Origin: Aurantiochytrium sp. KH105
Lineage: Eukaryota; Sar; Bigyra; Thraustochytrida; Thraustochytriidae
Length of the DNA stretch: 64,000 bases
Assembly: GCA_003116975.1 (NCBI GenBank)
Contig: BGKB01000088.1
Coordinates: 124,001 to 188,000 of the forward strand
Reading direction: 5' to 3'
Shown here: piece by piece, positions 52,601 through 61,527 of the stretch
Position numbering within the stretch: the stretch's first letter is position 1
How the letters are laid out: each line of letters starts with the position of its first letter
Made by a program: the position numbers and the translations under genes
The notes under the pieces: model-generated
The model's database searches: none
Seen by the model: only the letters and a program-made list of their open reading frames with translations
What the model was told of the DNA's origin: nothing

Positions 52601-55364
52601 TCTCAGCGATATGGGGCTTTCACGCGAGACGCAATATCTATTCGGCTCCAATACAGTCGCTCAGCTCGCGAACACCAGCGACGCAGCGCCGATACGAACC
52701 TTCAATCAGTCGCTGCAACTTTCCTCTACGGGGATGCTATGTCTGAGCCCTGAGCGCATCAAGGCCAGCATGGACTGTTTTCGCGCGCAAGATACGCGAG
52801 GCGCGCAAAGGCTCGACACTAAACAAGTCCTTGACGCACTCCAAAAACTTGGCCATCACATCAACGAGAGAGACTTGGCAATACTCCTCGCCCTCGATGC
52901 ACATGGAGACTTACACGTCGCGGACGAAAGCAATCATGGCCTCCTCAAGTCGCGCACGCCAATCCTCACGCTTTTGCGCGACCACAGTGCGCACACTTCG
53001 ACACGGCATGTTGACAGCGCAGAGATCAAACGAGAATCACAGATCGAGCTCATGAGTACCATGCTGCGCTCAACGGCGTTTTTCCCTGTTCTGGAGAGCT
53101 CCAATGAGGGATTTACAAGTGCGACCGCGGAACGCTCCGAGATCCTCATTTTTCGCCGCGAAGAAGCCCTATGCATGGAAGGGAACCCGGTGAACAGCAT
53201 GTTTATCATCCTCGACGGAGTCCTATCCGTCACACAAGGCGACACGACACGAACAGTTCATGTGTCACACTCCCCATTTGTAATTGGGGCCGACACCATA
53301 CTGCATCCTGGCACCATTCCGCAGCACGCAATCTCGGCAACAGTCGTCTCACAGCGAAGCATCGCAATTGAGATTTTGCGATCCACGCTGCTAGATCTCC
53401 TCCCTGTCACGGATCCGACTTTGCGCACCGAACAGAAGAAAGCCGTGCGTCGTGCTGAAATCCAACGTGAAACCGCGCGCAAGGCGAAATCCTCTTCGGG
53501 ATCAGTTCGCCGCATCGAATCTGTTCTCGCGCAGCAGCAGAAGGCAACCTTTGGTGAGCGCTACCGCGCTTTGGCTAGCGTTGATCTCTTCAAACCTGTC
53601 GCTGAGCAAGACCCTTCGCTTATCTCGCGCCTTGCATCGGGGTCCGAGGTCATCGTTTTCCATGAGGGTCAGTCCATCTATCTTCGAGGTGCAACAGCCA
53701 ATGCAATTTTTGTTGTCATATCGGGCGCGGCTCGCATTGAGCAACCGTCTCAAACAGAAGAAAATCCTAGAACGCTTGCTGAACTCTCGGTCTCAAACGG
53801 GAAAACGGAAAGAGCCTTTGTGCTCGGTCAAGCAGAGTTTTCCAATGGCACGGCTAGCTACGAAGACGATGCAATCTGTGCGTCGGAAACAATGGTCGCG
53901 CTCAAGCTGTCACGTGGCTCGCTGCGGAATTCGTTTGAGGAAACGCATCCAATCTGGGAGGTCTTTCAAGATAACGCTCAACGCGGCAACAACAGGGCTT
54001 CGAGAGCGCGAATGGCCGCAAAACTGGGGAATATCCGGCAAAAGACACTGCGGATGATTCGATCTCCTTCGACGCGAAGACCTTCTGACGATTCAACACA
54101 CCAGGGTTCTGGCAAGTTTGCAAGTGCAAAGGAATCCAAGAGCAAACGCAAGGGTTATAAAAACGAGCTTCGTCGCATCATGTCTTCGCCTAATGTGGCT
54201 GGAGCAGTTTCCCCGCAAAGTCCACTCTCACCTCAACAAAAAGGACAAGTTGACGCACAATCTCCGAGCATCAATCAAGGTGTCCGTGGCAACCACGATC
54301 TCAGCAACAACAATAGCAACTATGAAAAGGATAGGGACAATGGCATTGACATTGACAATGGCAATGACCATGACAACAATAGCAATGACACCAGCAATGA
54401 TGATAGCAACAACAGCAAGAACGAAGACAACGTCGAGCAAACGATGCCTATGACGCAGCATGTCCATCGAGGCACGGAGGTAGAGCTCTTCCAGTTCCTA
54501 AACCTCGTCACGCGACTGAGCCTCTATCCGCTATCGTCAGGTCAAGTGTCAGCCCTTTCTAAGCTCTTCAAAATGTATGCGAGCTCTCTACTTTCCAGAA
54601 GCAAAACGAGCAGTCCCGGCGACAAGGACATTCTCGACATTGAAGCCGGTCAAGACGGAAATGAAAAACACGGAGAAGCAATCTGCGTCATCACCAGAAA
54701 GAAACTTCGCAAACTTTTTGAAGACGCAGAGCTGCAGGTCCTCTGCCACAACATTGATGTAGTCCTCCAAGAATGGGCTTCTGAAGACGCTGATGTTCCA
54801 GCTCTTACTTTGCAAAGTTTCGTCTCGGTGATAGCACTCGACGTGCAGAACGAACAAACTCTACTCGAGGTTGAGTCGGTCTACAAGACCATTCTGGGCT
54901 TTCACGACCAGCGAGACGGAGCTGTCGCCGCCTTTGTCGATTCGTGGACGCCGGAGACAGGCCATGGTATGTCTATCTCAGAGAAGTGGGAGCTTGTCAC
55001 GAATACATTTGATCTGGGCATTACATCGCGAGATATCCAAGAATGCTGGAAGCGTTTCATCGATGCTGAGATATCCTTTGAAGCGGCGGAAGAAATGGTT
55101 TTCGAGGCGGATCTCGGTGGCGCGGGCTACATTACCTTTCAAGAATTTGTCGACGCCGTCGAATTCGTCCATCCCATAGAGCTGACATCTTCTATGGCTG
55201 ACATTGTCATGCTTCAGAGGCAAATTAAGCAGGCAAACTCTCCAACCGCGAGTCTTACTCGAATGTTCAGGGGCTCAAACCGACGCGGCAGTGTGTCCCG
55301 GGCTCTCCTTGCCACTGCAGGACCCCTCTATAAGAGAACCAATAGTTCCCTCGATCATAAATAA
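49677..55364 (+). CDS. SulP (SLC26-like) transporter with STAS, three cNMP-like domains and EF-hand-like segments, copy 1
   Basis: A 1895-residue, intron-free frame from ATG 49677. Residues 25-480 are the SulP membrane domain (about 12-14 helices; QYLPASLLNGFLACIGYKV, GGFSPPAYSQTKFTVL). Residues 505-610 are a STAS domain (YLIFDWTHVYGIDYSGLGVF). The first cNMP-like domain (about 650-780; MYIVQQGKLASY, GAYINEMAIF) has no cassette Arg. Two more lie near 1136-1250 (MFIILDGVLSV) and 1300-1430 (IFVVISGAARIEQ). EF-hand-like segments are near 1030-1080 and in the last 250 residues (EMVFEADLGGAGYITFQEF). An Asn/Asp-rich stretch occupies about 1540-1590. SulP-STAS-cNMP proteins include yeast VSB1 (YGR125W), tied to vacuolar basic amino acid storage; substrate and ligand here are unknown. 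Copy 2 follows in tandem. Confidence 0.9.
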   Translation: MGRMHQRLAPAAQWLQEVRQDFGRPGLSNLVLSGIINGLLMFVFCCVFAVLVFQDKRDDSTVLKDFLPVGVSMHIFSVMMGSIFYACFTSCKASIAGPDINPALFFALIVESIQLGADSQNPTPVEAILPTSLLAICIGTILIGVTFLTLGHFKLTRIVQYLPASLLNGFLACIGYKVMKAALTTTCGDIYYKKPGKFIFWKLMLPALPVGFGLYLAKAYHIGQPGVTFPVILLVPLGLFYAALVISGTSLEQARDQCLDVESSASCAGGWFYPEFGRGEFGAVYSTLDLAHVDVGALLYSFSDLPAMLLIVVIDYLLKLAGTKKAVGFDFPFDNEMKTAGMACLASAVGGFSPPAYSQTKFTVLNIGITHNPESRVPGIVTGLFNAVLYFWGFPLINYLPRFFLGGLLIYAGLGFVVDNLIKSWNRVSREEFMAIWTIVIVNAATSLLVAVVVGIILSAIIFAIAYGRISVVKAFIPGEAYESHVVRNILDSDKIAHVAQRYAIVQMQNYIFFGSAGQILDFVKVIFRAEQSKRHVLRLQYLIFDWTHVYGIDYSGLGVFLDIINMVKRKNVNIVFTGVDAPILNSMLRENLVQHVAGIYSSLDQGAEWIEEQLLEWAHLVRSRWLEFRPVIKMHERAKNKAIYDVFGQIVNKHDYGRIIGDATKRRVLSKDEVLCEIDDVATAMYIVQQGKLASYKRDGAGKLVRVGSYARGAYINEMAIFSSAKLQHRVVAEGPSGTIVLELSADTCRRLEAERPDVLAELQRTILRYYRQHGIKAERKDQIHNARQNLKQLMAFHAKGLHTQGAAGLNILPRGLQSEVSEEDLDASNENGEAYMRNNGSIESDESIPTLNGLQGRSGESQRGDEQRKSGRISDCNAITKKANLRKVSPYLESQGDGALVLSSDNSLEASFRAVSGATSRTTITDPVPGEVSRHMEALTTGVALVHAALKLTDEQTSTPLRNVLRHWTEDRTLSDMGLSRETQYLFGSNTVAQLANTSDAAPIRTFNQSLQLSSTGMLCLSPERIKASMDCFRAQDTRGAQRLDTKQVLDALQKLGHHINERDLAILLALDAHGDLHVADESNHGLLKSRTPILTLLRDHSAHTSTRHVDSAEIKRESQIELMSTMLRSTAFFPVLESSNEGFTSATAERSEILIFRREEALCMEGNPVNSMFIILDGVLSVTQGDTTRTVHVSHSPFVIGADTILHPGTIPQHAISATVVSQRSIAIEILRSTLLDLLPVTDPTLRTEQKKAVRRAEIQRETARKAKSSSGSVRRIESVLAQQQKATFGERYRALASVDLFKPVAEQDPSLISRLASGSEVIVFHEGQSIYLRGATANAIFVVISGAARIEQPSQTEENPRTLAELSVSNGKTERAFVLGQAEFSNGTASYEDDAICASETMVALKLSRGSLRNSFEETHPIWEVFQDNAQRGNNRASRARMAAKLGNIRQKTLRMIRSPSTRRPSDDSTHQGSGKFASAKESKSKRKGYKNELRRIMSSPNVAGAVSPQSPLSPQQKGQVDAQSPSINQGVRGNHDLSNNNSNYEKDRDNGIDIDNGNDHDNNSNDTSNDDSNNSKNEDNVEQTMPMTQHVHRGTEVELFQFLNLVTRLSLYPLSSGQVSALSKLFKMYASSLLSRSKTSSPGDKDILDIEAGQDGNEKHGEAICVITRKKLRKLFEDAELQVLCHNIDVVLQEWASEDADVPALTLQSFVSVIALDVQNEQTLLEVESVYKTILGFHDQRDGAVAAFVDSWTPETGHGMSISEKWELVTNTFDLGITSRDIQECWKRFIDAEISFEAAEEMVFEADLGGAGYITFQEFVDAVEFVHPIELTSSMADIVMLQRQIKQANSPTASLTRMFRGSNRRGSVSRALLATAGPLYKRTNSSLDHK
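50595..51067 (+). repeat. 473-bp tract identical to copy 2 (56842-57314)
   Basis: Reading base by base, this stretch of SulP copy 1 shows no difference from 56842-57314 in copy 2, including all third codon positions. It begins just after a G/A difference at 50594 and stops abruptly at 51067, inside the last membrane segment, where the copies diverge. It sits within a longer region of high identity that starts near 49770. Confidence 0.85.
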
Positions 55365-55905
55365 GAAGCCTATACCTATACAAACAATCGTGCGCGCAAT
55401 ATCATTCATACACGACCATGCCTGCCTGCTGTCCGTTGTCCTGGGCTGTACATAATTGGCATACCTAGCTTTGCGCTACAGCAAAATTCTTCTATCTGCG
55501 ATATAACATGGCACCACGAGCGCGCAACAGCGCTGACGCGGCCGAAGCTCGAGTAGGCCTCTTCTTCGCCGGTGCGGTACCCCAAGCCTCTAACCCTAGA
55601 GGCGTGGTGTGCCACAGTGGCGCACAGTGGCAGCCTGCTCAAGCTACTACTAGTACTACCAGAAGTAGCGTAACCGTCATAAAACAAAAGTGCATACATG
55701 TACGTTAGCCATCTCCCACTCAGCCACTGTCAGTATTTAGCTCACCACTTGGCGGAGGCGTCTACGCAGCCCCATTGCCAGTGCGCCGCGTGTCTGTCTG
55801 TCAGCTAGGCCATGACTCACAGAGGCAACGTGGTAATTGGGAAAAGCAAAGCCGTGCGAAAGCAAAAGGCTCGCTCTCGGGCCACCGAGGAGAGCAGCGA
55901 CGAGG
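55365..55905. other. Intergenic region between the tandem SulP genes
   Basis: 541 bases, not visibly related to the DNA before copy 1. An ATG at 55812 opens a 95-codon frame that runs into the copy 2 coding region in a different reading frame. It may be an upstream frame or a sign of an unrecognised short intron. No other gene. Confidence 0.5.
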
Positions 55906-58900
55906 ATGGCACAAGCCTCGACGCCATGGCCCTCACGCGCGGGCAGCATAGCAAAATACCTGCGCAGGGCACTAAAAGGATCAGACTTGCATGGATCAGG
56001 ACTACTGACCTTGGTGCTCTCGGGGATCATCAATGGCCTCCTCATGTTCGTCTTTTGCTGTGTCTTCGCCATCCTTGTATTCCAGGACAAGCGCAATGAT
56101 AGCACCGTCCTCAAAGACTTTCTGCCCGTCGGCGTGTCCATGCACATCTTCTCCGTCATGATGGGAAGCATCTTTTACGCTTGCTTCACGAGCTGTAAGG
56201 CTTCCATCGCTGGCCCCGACATCAATCCAGCGCTCTTCTTTGCCCTCATCGTTGAGTCCATCCAGCTCGGCGCCGACTCGCAAAACCCTACGCCTGTAGA
56301 GGCAATCCTACCAACCTCGCTGCTGGCCATCTGCATCGGGACCATCGTCATCGGTGTCACCTTTCTCACGCTCGGACACTTCAAGCTCACGCGCATCGTG
56401 CAGTACCTGCCAGCCTCGCTTCTCAATGGTTTTCTCGCCTGCATTGGTTACAAGGTCATGAAGGCCGCGCTGACCACCACGTGCGGCGACATCTACTACA
56501 AGAAGCCTGGCAAGTTCATCTTTTGGAAACTCATGCTGCCGGCGCTACCCGTGGGCTTTGGCTTGTACTTGGCCAAGGCATATCACATTGGCCAGCCCGG
56601 TGTAACATTTCCCGTCATCTTGCTCGTGCCGCTGGGCCTCTTTTACTCTGCGCTTGTCATCTCTGGAACCTCGCTCGAGCAAGCTCGAGACCAGTGTCTC
56701 GACGTCGGGTCGAGCGCCTCTTGTGCAGGCGGGTGGTTCTACCCTGAGTTTGGCAGGGGCGAGTTCGGCGCCGTGTACAGTACGCTGGATCTTGCACATG
56801 TCGACGCGGGCGCCTTGCTGTACTCTTTCAGCGACCTTCCAGCCATGCTGCTCATCGTTGTCATTGACTACTTGCTCAAGCTTGCGGGCACGAAAAAGGC
56901 CGTAGGTTTCGACTTTCCCTTTGACAACGAGATGAAGACGGCCGGTATGGCGTGCTTGGCCAGCGCTGTCGGAGGCTTTAGCCCGCCGGCGTATTCGCAG
57001 ACCAAGTTCACGGTGTTGAACATTGGCATCACTCACAATCCAGAGAGCCGCGTACCCGGTATCGTGACGGGTCTGTTCAACGCAGTACTGTACTTTTGGG
57101 GCTTTCCGCTGATCAACTATCTTCCTCGCTTCTTCCTCGGCGGCTTGCTCATCTACGCTGGTCTCGGCTTCGTGGTGGACAATCTGATCAAGAGCTGGAA
57201 TCGCGTCTCGCGCGAGGAGTTCATGGCGATCTGGACGATTGTGATCGTGAATGCGGCAACAAGTCTGCTGGTTGCTGTGGTGGTGGGCATTATCTTGTCA
57301 GCCATCATCTTTGCCCTCACGTACGGTCGAATCGGGGTGGTCAAGGCATATTTTCATGGATGCGACTACGAGTCCAAGGTTGTTCGAAGCGTAAAGGACG
57401 CCTCCAAGCTGACTCATCTGAGCAAAAGGTACGCGATCGTGCAAATGCAAAACTACATTTTCTTTGGCTCGGCAGGGCAAATTCTCGACTTTACGAAATC
57501 TCTGCTCGCGGAACAGGCTCAAGTGACGCGTATGGGACGAGTACGCTACCTCATCTTCGACTGGACGCATGTGTACGGTATCGACTACAGCGGCCTTGGC
57601 GTCTTTATTGACATTGCAAATGTCTTGAAAAAGCACGAGGTCATGTTTGTTTTCACCGGCGTCAAGGAAAACATCATTCGCAGCATGTTGCGAGAAGGTA
57701 TTCTCCAGCACGGTGCAGCAGTTTTTGATCATCTCGATCTTGGCGTTGAGTGGATCGAAGAGCAGCTGCTTGAATGGGCACATCTTGTCCGCTCGCGATG
57801 GCTCGAATTTCGGCCTGTTGTCAAGCTCCATGACCTTGCAAGAAATAAAGCCAAGCACGATGCTCTGGAAGAGATTCTTAAAGACACCGGATTTGGAAAT
57901 GAGCTCTGGCGTTTCGTGAAACGCGTCGTCATTGCCAAGGGCGAGACGCTGTGCGAGCCCGGCAAACCTGCGGAATCGCTCTACATTGTGCAGCAAGGAA
58001 AATTTTCCTCTGTTTTTGCAGACGCTAATGGCAATGTGCGCAAAATTCGATCGTATGCTCGAGGTGCGTACATTAACGAGATGGCAGTCTTCACGACAGC
58101 CCCGCAACAGCACAAAATTATCGCAGATACAGAAAATTGTGCGGTCATTGTCATGACGCAGTACGAGATTTCGCGCCTTCGCGCCTCGCGACCTAACATC
58201 TTCATGGCTCTACAGCAGACGATTCTGCGCCACTACTGGCAGAGTAATCTTAAACTTGAGCGAGAAATCTCGGACTTTGAGCAGTTTGCACCGCTCCCGG
58301 GGGATCTGAGGCAGCAGGACTCATACGACGCCGAAGCGAGCGCATCTGTCAAGTCTCGCTCTGGCAAATTGGCGAAAAAGTCATCCTTGCTGAGTCGCGG
58401 ATCATCTTTTGTTTCTCATCTCTTTATGATGGGCGGGCTTTCAGCATCAGCGGCGGCGCCTGATAGGGGTTCTTTGATCGGATCATCGACACATATTCCG
58501 AGCGCCGCAAACATGATGGCGAGTTTCCGAGGCTCGCAAAAAAAGGCAATGCAAGCCTATAACGGATCGGAAGCAAGCTCAGTCCATGTTGAGGAAGCCG
58601 GGCTTGCCTTTCTGCATGCGGCCATCAATCTCATCCAAAAGGACTCCGAGCGCTGGCTTATCCAAGACGAGCTCCTTGGTGCTGGACTCACCAATAAAGT
58701 TTCTACAGGGACGACCCTCAACGTCCTCTTTGAAGGATTTTCTTCCGAGATCGAACTTCTTCACGGCAAAGCAGGCATCGTCCGGCTTCAAGCATATACC
58801 GACGAAGTGCATAATGCAGAAGCCGTAGAACGCCCTGCGCGCATTTGCGAGGACGAGGAGGACCTCTGCGCAGAAAGCACGAGCCTGGGGCCAGAGAAAA

Positions 58901-61527
58901 GTACCCGCGCCGAATCAGTCGATGAAACAAGCTCAAACGTGACGGCCATCAAGACATGGGAGGAAGCGGTTTGTTGCAAACTCAGCAAAAAGGTCGAGGC
59001 GGAGTGTCGCGCCGTATTCCAGACTTATGCGAGCCAAAACGAAGACGGGAAAGTTCTTGTCACGCAGGTCATTCAAATGCTGCAAGACACCGGGCACTAT
59101 CTCAGCCAGAAAGAAGCAGCTCTTATCATGCACGGTCGGAGTTGGTCGGCCTCCTCTGGGGACACGAGCTCCATTGCGGAGAATCCGCAAATGGAATTTA
59201 TGTCTCTCCTGCGAGGCGTTGAGAAGGAAGACCTTACTCGGCACATTGACACTGCAAAAATATCTCGTGCCAAGCAGCTCGAGTTCGTCAAGCTCTTTCT
59301 TTCGAACACTGCCGTTTTCGCGGATCTTGAACTGTCGATTCCGGGAATCATCTCTGCAGTGGCCGAACGTTCCGAGCTGCTCGTCTTTCATCAAGGCGAG
59401 TGTGTTTGCGCCGAATCTGCCCCCGTAAATAGCATGCTCATTGTTGTCGACGGTATGATTACCGTACGCAAGGGCACGACAAAGCGAACAATGCACGCCT
59501 CACAGAGCCCCATTATCTTCGGCGAGGATCTGGTCTTCCTCCCTGTCAAGGAGGTTGGTACATTTTCTTCCTCTGCAGAAATTGCATCGACTCACGCAGT
59601 GGTCATCGAGGTCTTTCGCCACGTTTTGCAGCGCGCAGTCCCGCAAGAACACTCCAAGTCGAGGCAATTACAAAATCGCGCGATTCGGCTAAAGATCCAA
59701 CAAGAATCACGGTATCAACTGCCTTCCGTACGCAAAGTCCTGCCCGTCATTCGTCAGCAGCAGCGAGCTCCTTTTGGGGCAAGGTATCGTGCTCTCGCTT
59801 CCGTCGACCTCTTCAAGGAGAGTGTTCAGGCGGATCCGTACCTCATTTCGCGTGTCGCTGCTGAAACGGAGCTCATCACCTTCAATCAGGACGAGTTTGT
59901 CTTTCGACAAGGCGATGTTGGTGACTTTTTGCTGGTTGTAGTAGCTGGAGACATCAAGGTAAGAATCCGACACGACAACGGCGTGTCACATACACACACC
60001 ATTCATTTCAATGAGTCTAAAGGCGGATATGTTCTCGGCGAGCTAGCATTTTACACGCGCAGACACGAACGTACCGCAGATGCCATTGTTCACTCGGAGA
60101 CGCTCATGGCGCTTAAAATCTCCCGATCCTCGCTTCAGTCCATCTTTGAGTCATCGCACAGTATATGGGCTCTCATCCGTGATCGAGCTCATAAGTTCAA
60201 TCATATCAATGAGGAACTCCCTTCCGTGGGCGTCAGTGCCAGGCTCAAGCAGATTGGTGCTCAAACCTATCGTCGGCTAATCAACAACAACAACACCAAC
60301 AACATCAACTCGTCCGCAAAGTCCCCCGCCGAAATCGGCGACAACGCAGCACCTCCGGGAAGCTCGGTGTCGAGCGCTAATATTGAGCAAAGTGATACTG
60401 GTAACTCGAGCATCTTTCGAGCCATTAGCGCTGAATCTGAGAAAAGGAATCGAGACATGCAAAGGACCACGTCTCAGAGTAGCCAAGGAACTGTCTCGGA
60501 GGCAGACTTTCTCAACATCGTGTCCATGCTCACGTTCTATCCGCTGTCTCTCAAGCACGTGGGCACCATTCGCAAGGTCTTTGAGCTTTACGCAACAGCT
60601 CCATTGCACCGGCACAGACACATTTACGGCAAGGGATCGCTTGCAAGTGCAGAGGACTTGTATCCTGAGGGCTGCATAACACTCTCCAATCTTTCCTCAA
60701 TGATCGAAGATGCAGGACTTGTACTTCACGATAAAGTGCTTGCTCATGTCATGGACGAGTGGAAAATTACTGATGCAACTGGATACCTTGAGCCCGCCAT
60801 CTCTTTCACGAGCTTACTGTCTATCATTGCTGCTGCTGTGAAAAGACAGCGATTGCTTCTCGAGGTCGAGACAATCTTCAAGATTATCTTAGCAAACGAT
60901 GAGGTCATGGGCCCGAGACTTAAAAAGGGACTGCAAAATGTGGAAAGTCGCGCGGTTCCGACGGATCAAAAGTGGAGGCGACTTGCTGCAAAGAAAATCG
61001 GAATTACCCCGGAGATTCTCCGCGGTGCATGGCTCGAGTTTCTTGATGTTGATCTTAGCCCTGAGGCTGCCGAGGAGATGATATTTGAAGCGGACGAGTC
61101 AGAAAACGGGTTTGTCTCCTTTGGAGACTGGCTTGATTCTATCCACAGCGTCTACCAGATCGAGGTCGAGGGCACAGACAACTTCACGGTGTTCGAGACT
61201 AAGATGATGGGACTCGACCGTACAATCAGTACAGATCTTCGTCGCGACGACTCCGTCTCCTTTTCAACCTCATTTCAGAATGCAGTACCAATATCACGTT
61301 CCGAATATCTCAAGACGAGCGGAAGCGACAGCTTCTCAGGTTCCACGTTGGCTACTTTCGGCAAGCGCATTGCGAGTCTTGGGCCAGGCATTTTGAACGA
61401 TACTAAAAATATCGTTGCTTCGGCACGTCGGAGCTCCAGGACGCGTGTAATTCCCGAGCCCGCCAGACCCGAAGGCATGGCCAAGCAACGCGTCTCCTCG
61501 GCACCTTTTACATCACCCAATTTATAG
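55906..61527 (+). CDS. SulP (SLC26-like) transporter with STAS, cNMP-like domains and EF-hand-like segments, copy 2
   Basis: About 1873 residues from the first in-frame ATG, 55906; the frame is open upstream to a TTG at 55837. The architecture matches copy 1: SulP membrane domain, STAS (YLIFDWTHVYGIDYSGLGVF), cNMP-like domain (LYIVQQGKFSSVF, GAYINEMAVF), a linker with an EF-hand-like helix, two more cNMP-like domains (MLIVVDGMITVRK; FLLVVVAGDIKVRIR with a complete-looking GGYVLGELAFYTR), an Asn-rich stretch (INNNNTNNINSS) and a terminal EF-hand-like segment (EMIFEADESENGFVSFGDW). The membrane part is almost identical to copy 1 in DNA, whereas the regulatory tail is only moderately similar in protein. 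Inference: the same transported substrate under different regulation. The N-terminal 30 residues are unrelated to copy 1 at DNA level. Confidence 0.88.
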   Translation: MAQASTPWPSRAGSIAKYLRRALKGSDLHGSGLLTLVLSGIINGLLMFVFCCVFAILVFQDKRNDSTVLKDFLPVGVSMHIFSVMMGSIFYACFTSCKASIAGPDINPALFFALIVESIQLGADSQNPTPVEAILPTSLLAICIGTIVIGVTFLTLGHFKLTRIVQYLPASLLNGFLACIGYKVMKAALTTTCGDIYYKKPGKFIFWKLMLPALPVGFGLYLAKAYHIGQPGVTFPVILLVPLGLFYSALVISGTSLEQARDQCLDVGSSASCAGGWFYPEFGRGEFGAVYSTLDLAHVDAGALLYSFSDLPAMLLIVVIDYLLKLAGTKKAVGFDFPFDNEMKTAGMACLASAVGGFSPPAYSQTKFTVLNIGITHNPESRVPGIVTGLFNAVLYFWGFPLINYLPRFFLGGLLIYAGLGFVVDNLIKSWNRVSREEFMAIWTIVIVNAATSLLVAVVVGIILSAIIFALTYGRIGVVKAYFHGCDYESKVVRSVKDASKLTHLSKRYAIVQMQNYIFFGSAGQILDFTKSLLAEQAQVTRMGRVRYLIFDWTHVYGIDYSGLGVFIDIANVLKKHEVMFVFTGVKENIIRSMLREGILQHGAAVFDHLDLGVEWIEEQLLEWAHLVRSRWLEFRPVVKLHDLARNKAKHDALEEILKDTGFGNELWRFVKRVVIAKGETLCEPGKPAESLYIVQQGKFSSVFADANGNVRKIRSYARGAYINEMAVFTTAPQQHKIIADTENCAVIVMTQYEISRLRASRPNIFMALQQTILRHYWQSNLKLEREISDFEQFAPLPGDLRQQDSYDAEASASVKSRSGKLAKKSSLLSRGSSFVSHLFMMGGLSASAAAPDRGSLIGSSTHIPSAANMMASFRGSQKKAMQAYNGSEASSVHVEEAGLAFLHAAINLIQKDSERWLIQDELLGAGLTNKVSTGTTLNVLFEGFSSEIELLHGKAGIVRLQAYTDEVHNAEAVERPARICEDEEDLCAESTSLGPEKSTRAESVDETSSNVTAIKTWEEAVCCKLSKKVEAECRAVFQTYASQNEDGKVLVTQVIQMLQDTGHYLSQKEAALIMHGRSWSASSGDTSSIAENPQMEFMSLLRGVEKEDLTRHIDTAKISRAKQLEFVKLFLSNTAVFADLELSIPGIISAVAERSELLVFHQGECVCAESAPVNSMLIVVDGMITVRKGTTKRTMHASQSPIIFGEDLVFLPVKEVGTFSSSAEIASTHAVVIEVFRHVLQRAVPQEHSKSRQLQNRAIRLKIQQESRYQLPSVRKVLPVIRQQQRAPFGARYRALASVDLFKESVQADPYLISRVAAETELITFNQDEFVFRQGDVGDFLLVVVAGDIKVRIRHDNGVSHTHTIHFNESKGGYVLGELAFYTRRHERTADAIVHSETLMALKISRSSLQSIFESSHSIWALIRDRAHKFNHINEELPSVGVSARLKQIGAQTYRRLINNNNTNNINSSAKSPAEIGDNAAPPGSSVSSANIEQSDTGNSSIFRAISAESEKRNRDMQRTTSQSSQGTVSEADFLNIVSMLTFYPLSLKHVGTIRKVFELYATAPLHRHRHIYGKGSLASAEDLYPEGCITLSNLSSMIEDAGLVLHDKVLAHVMDEWKITDATGYLEPAISFTSLLSIIAAAVKRQRLLLEVETIFKIILANDEVMGPRLKKGLQNVESRAVPTDQKWRRLAAKKIGITPEILRGAWLEFLDVDLSPEAAEEMIFEADESENGFVSFGDWLDSIHSVYQIEVEGTDNFTVFETKMMGLDRTISTDLRRDDSVSFSTSFQNAVPISRSEYLKTSGSDSFSGSTLATFGKRIASLGPGILNDTKNIVASARRSSRTRVIPEPARPEGMAKQRVSSAPFTSPNL
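56842..57314 (+). repeat. 473-bp tract identical to copy 1 (50595-51067)
   Basis: Second member of the identical tract; it ends at the codons for IIFA of the final membrane helix. Flanking high identity extends left to about 56017. Confidence 0.85.

Noticed and set aside
49677-61527. SulP copies as two haplotypes placed in tandem by the assembler
   Set aside because: The C-terminal halves differ far too much to be alleles; only the membrane region could be affected by assembly.
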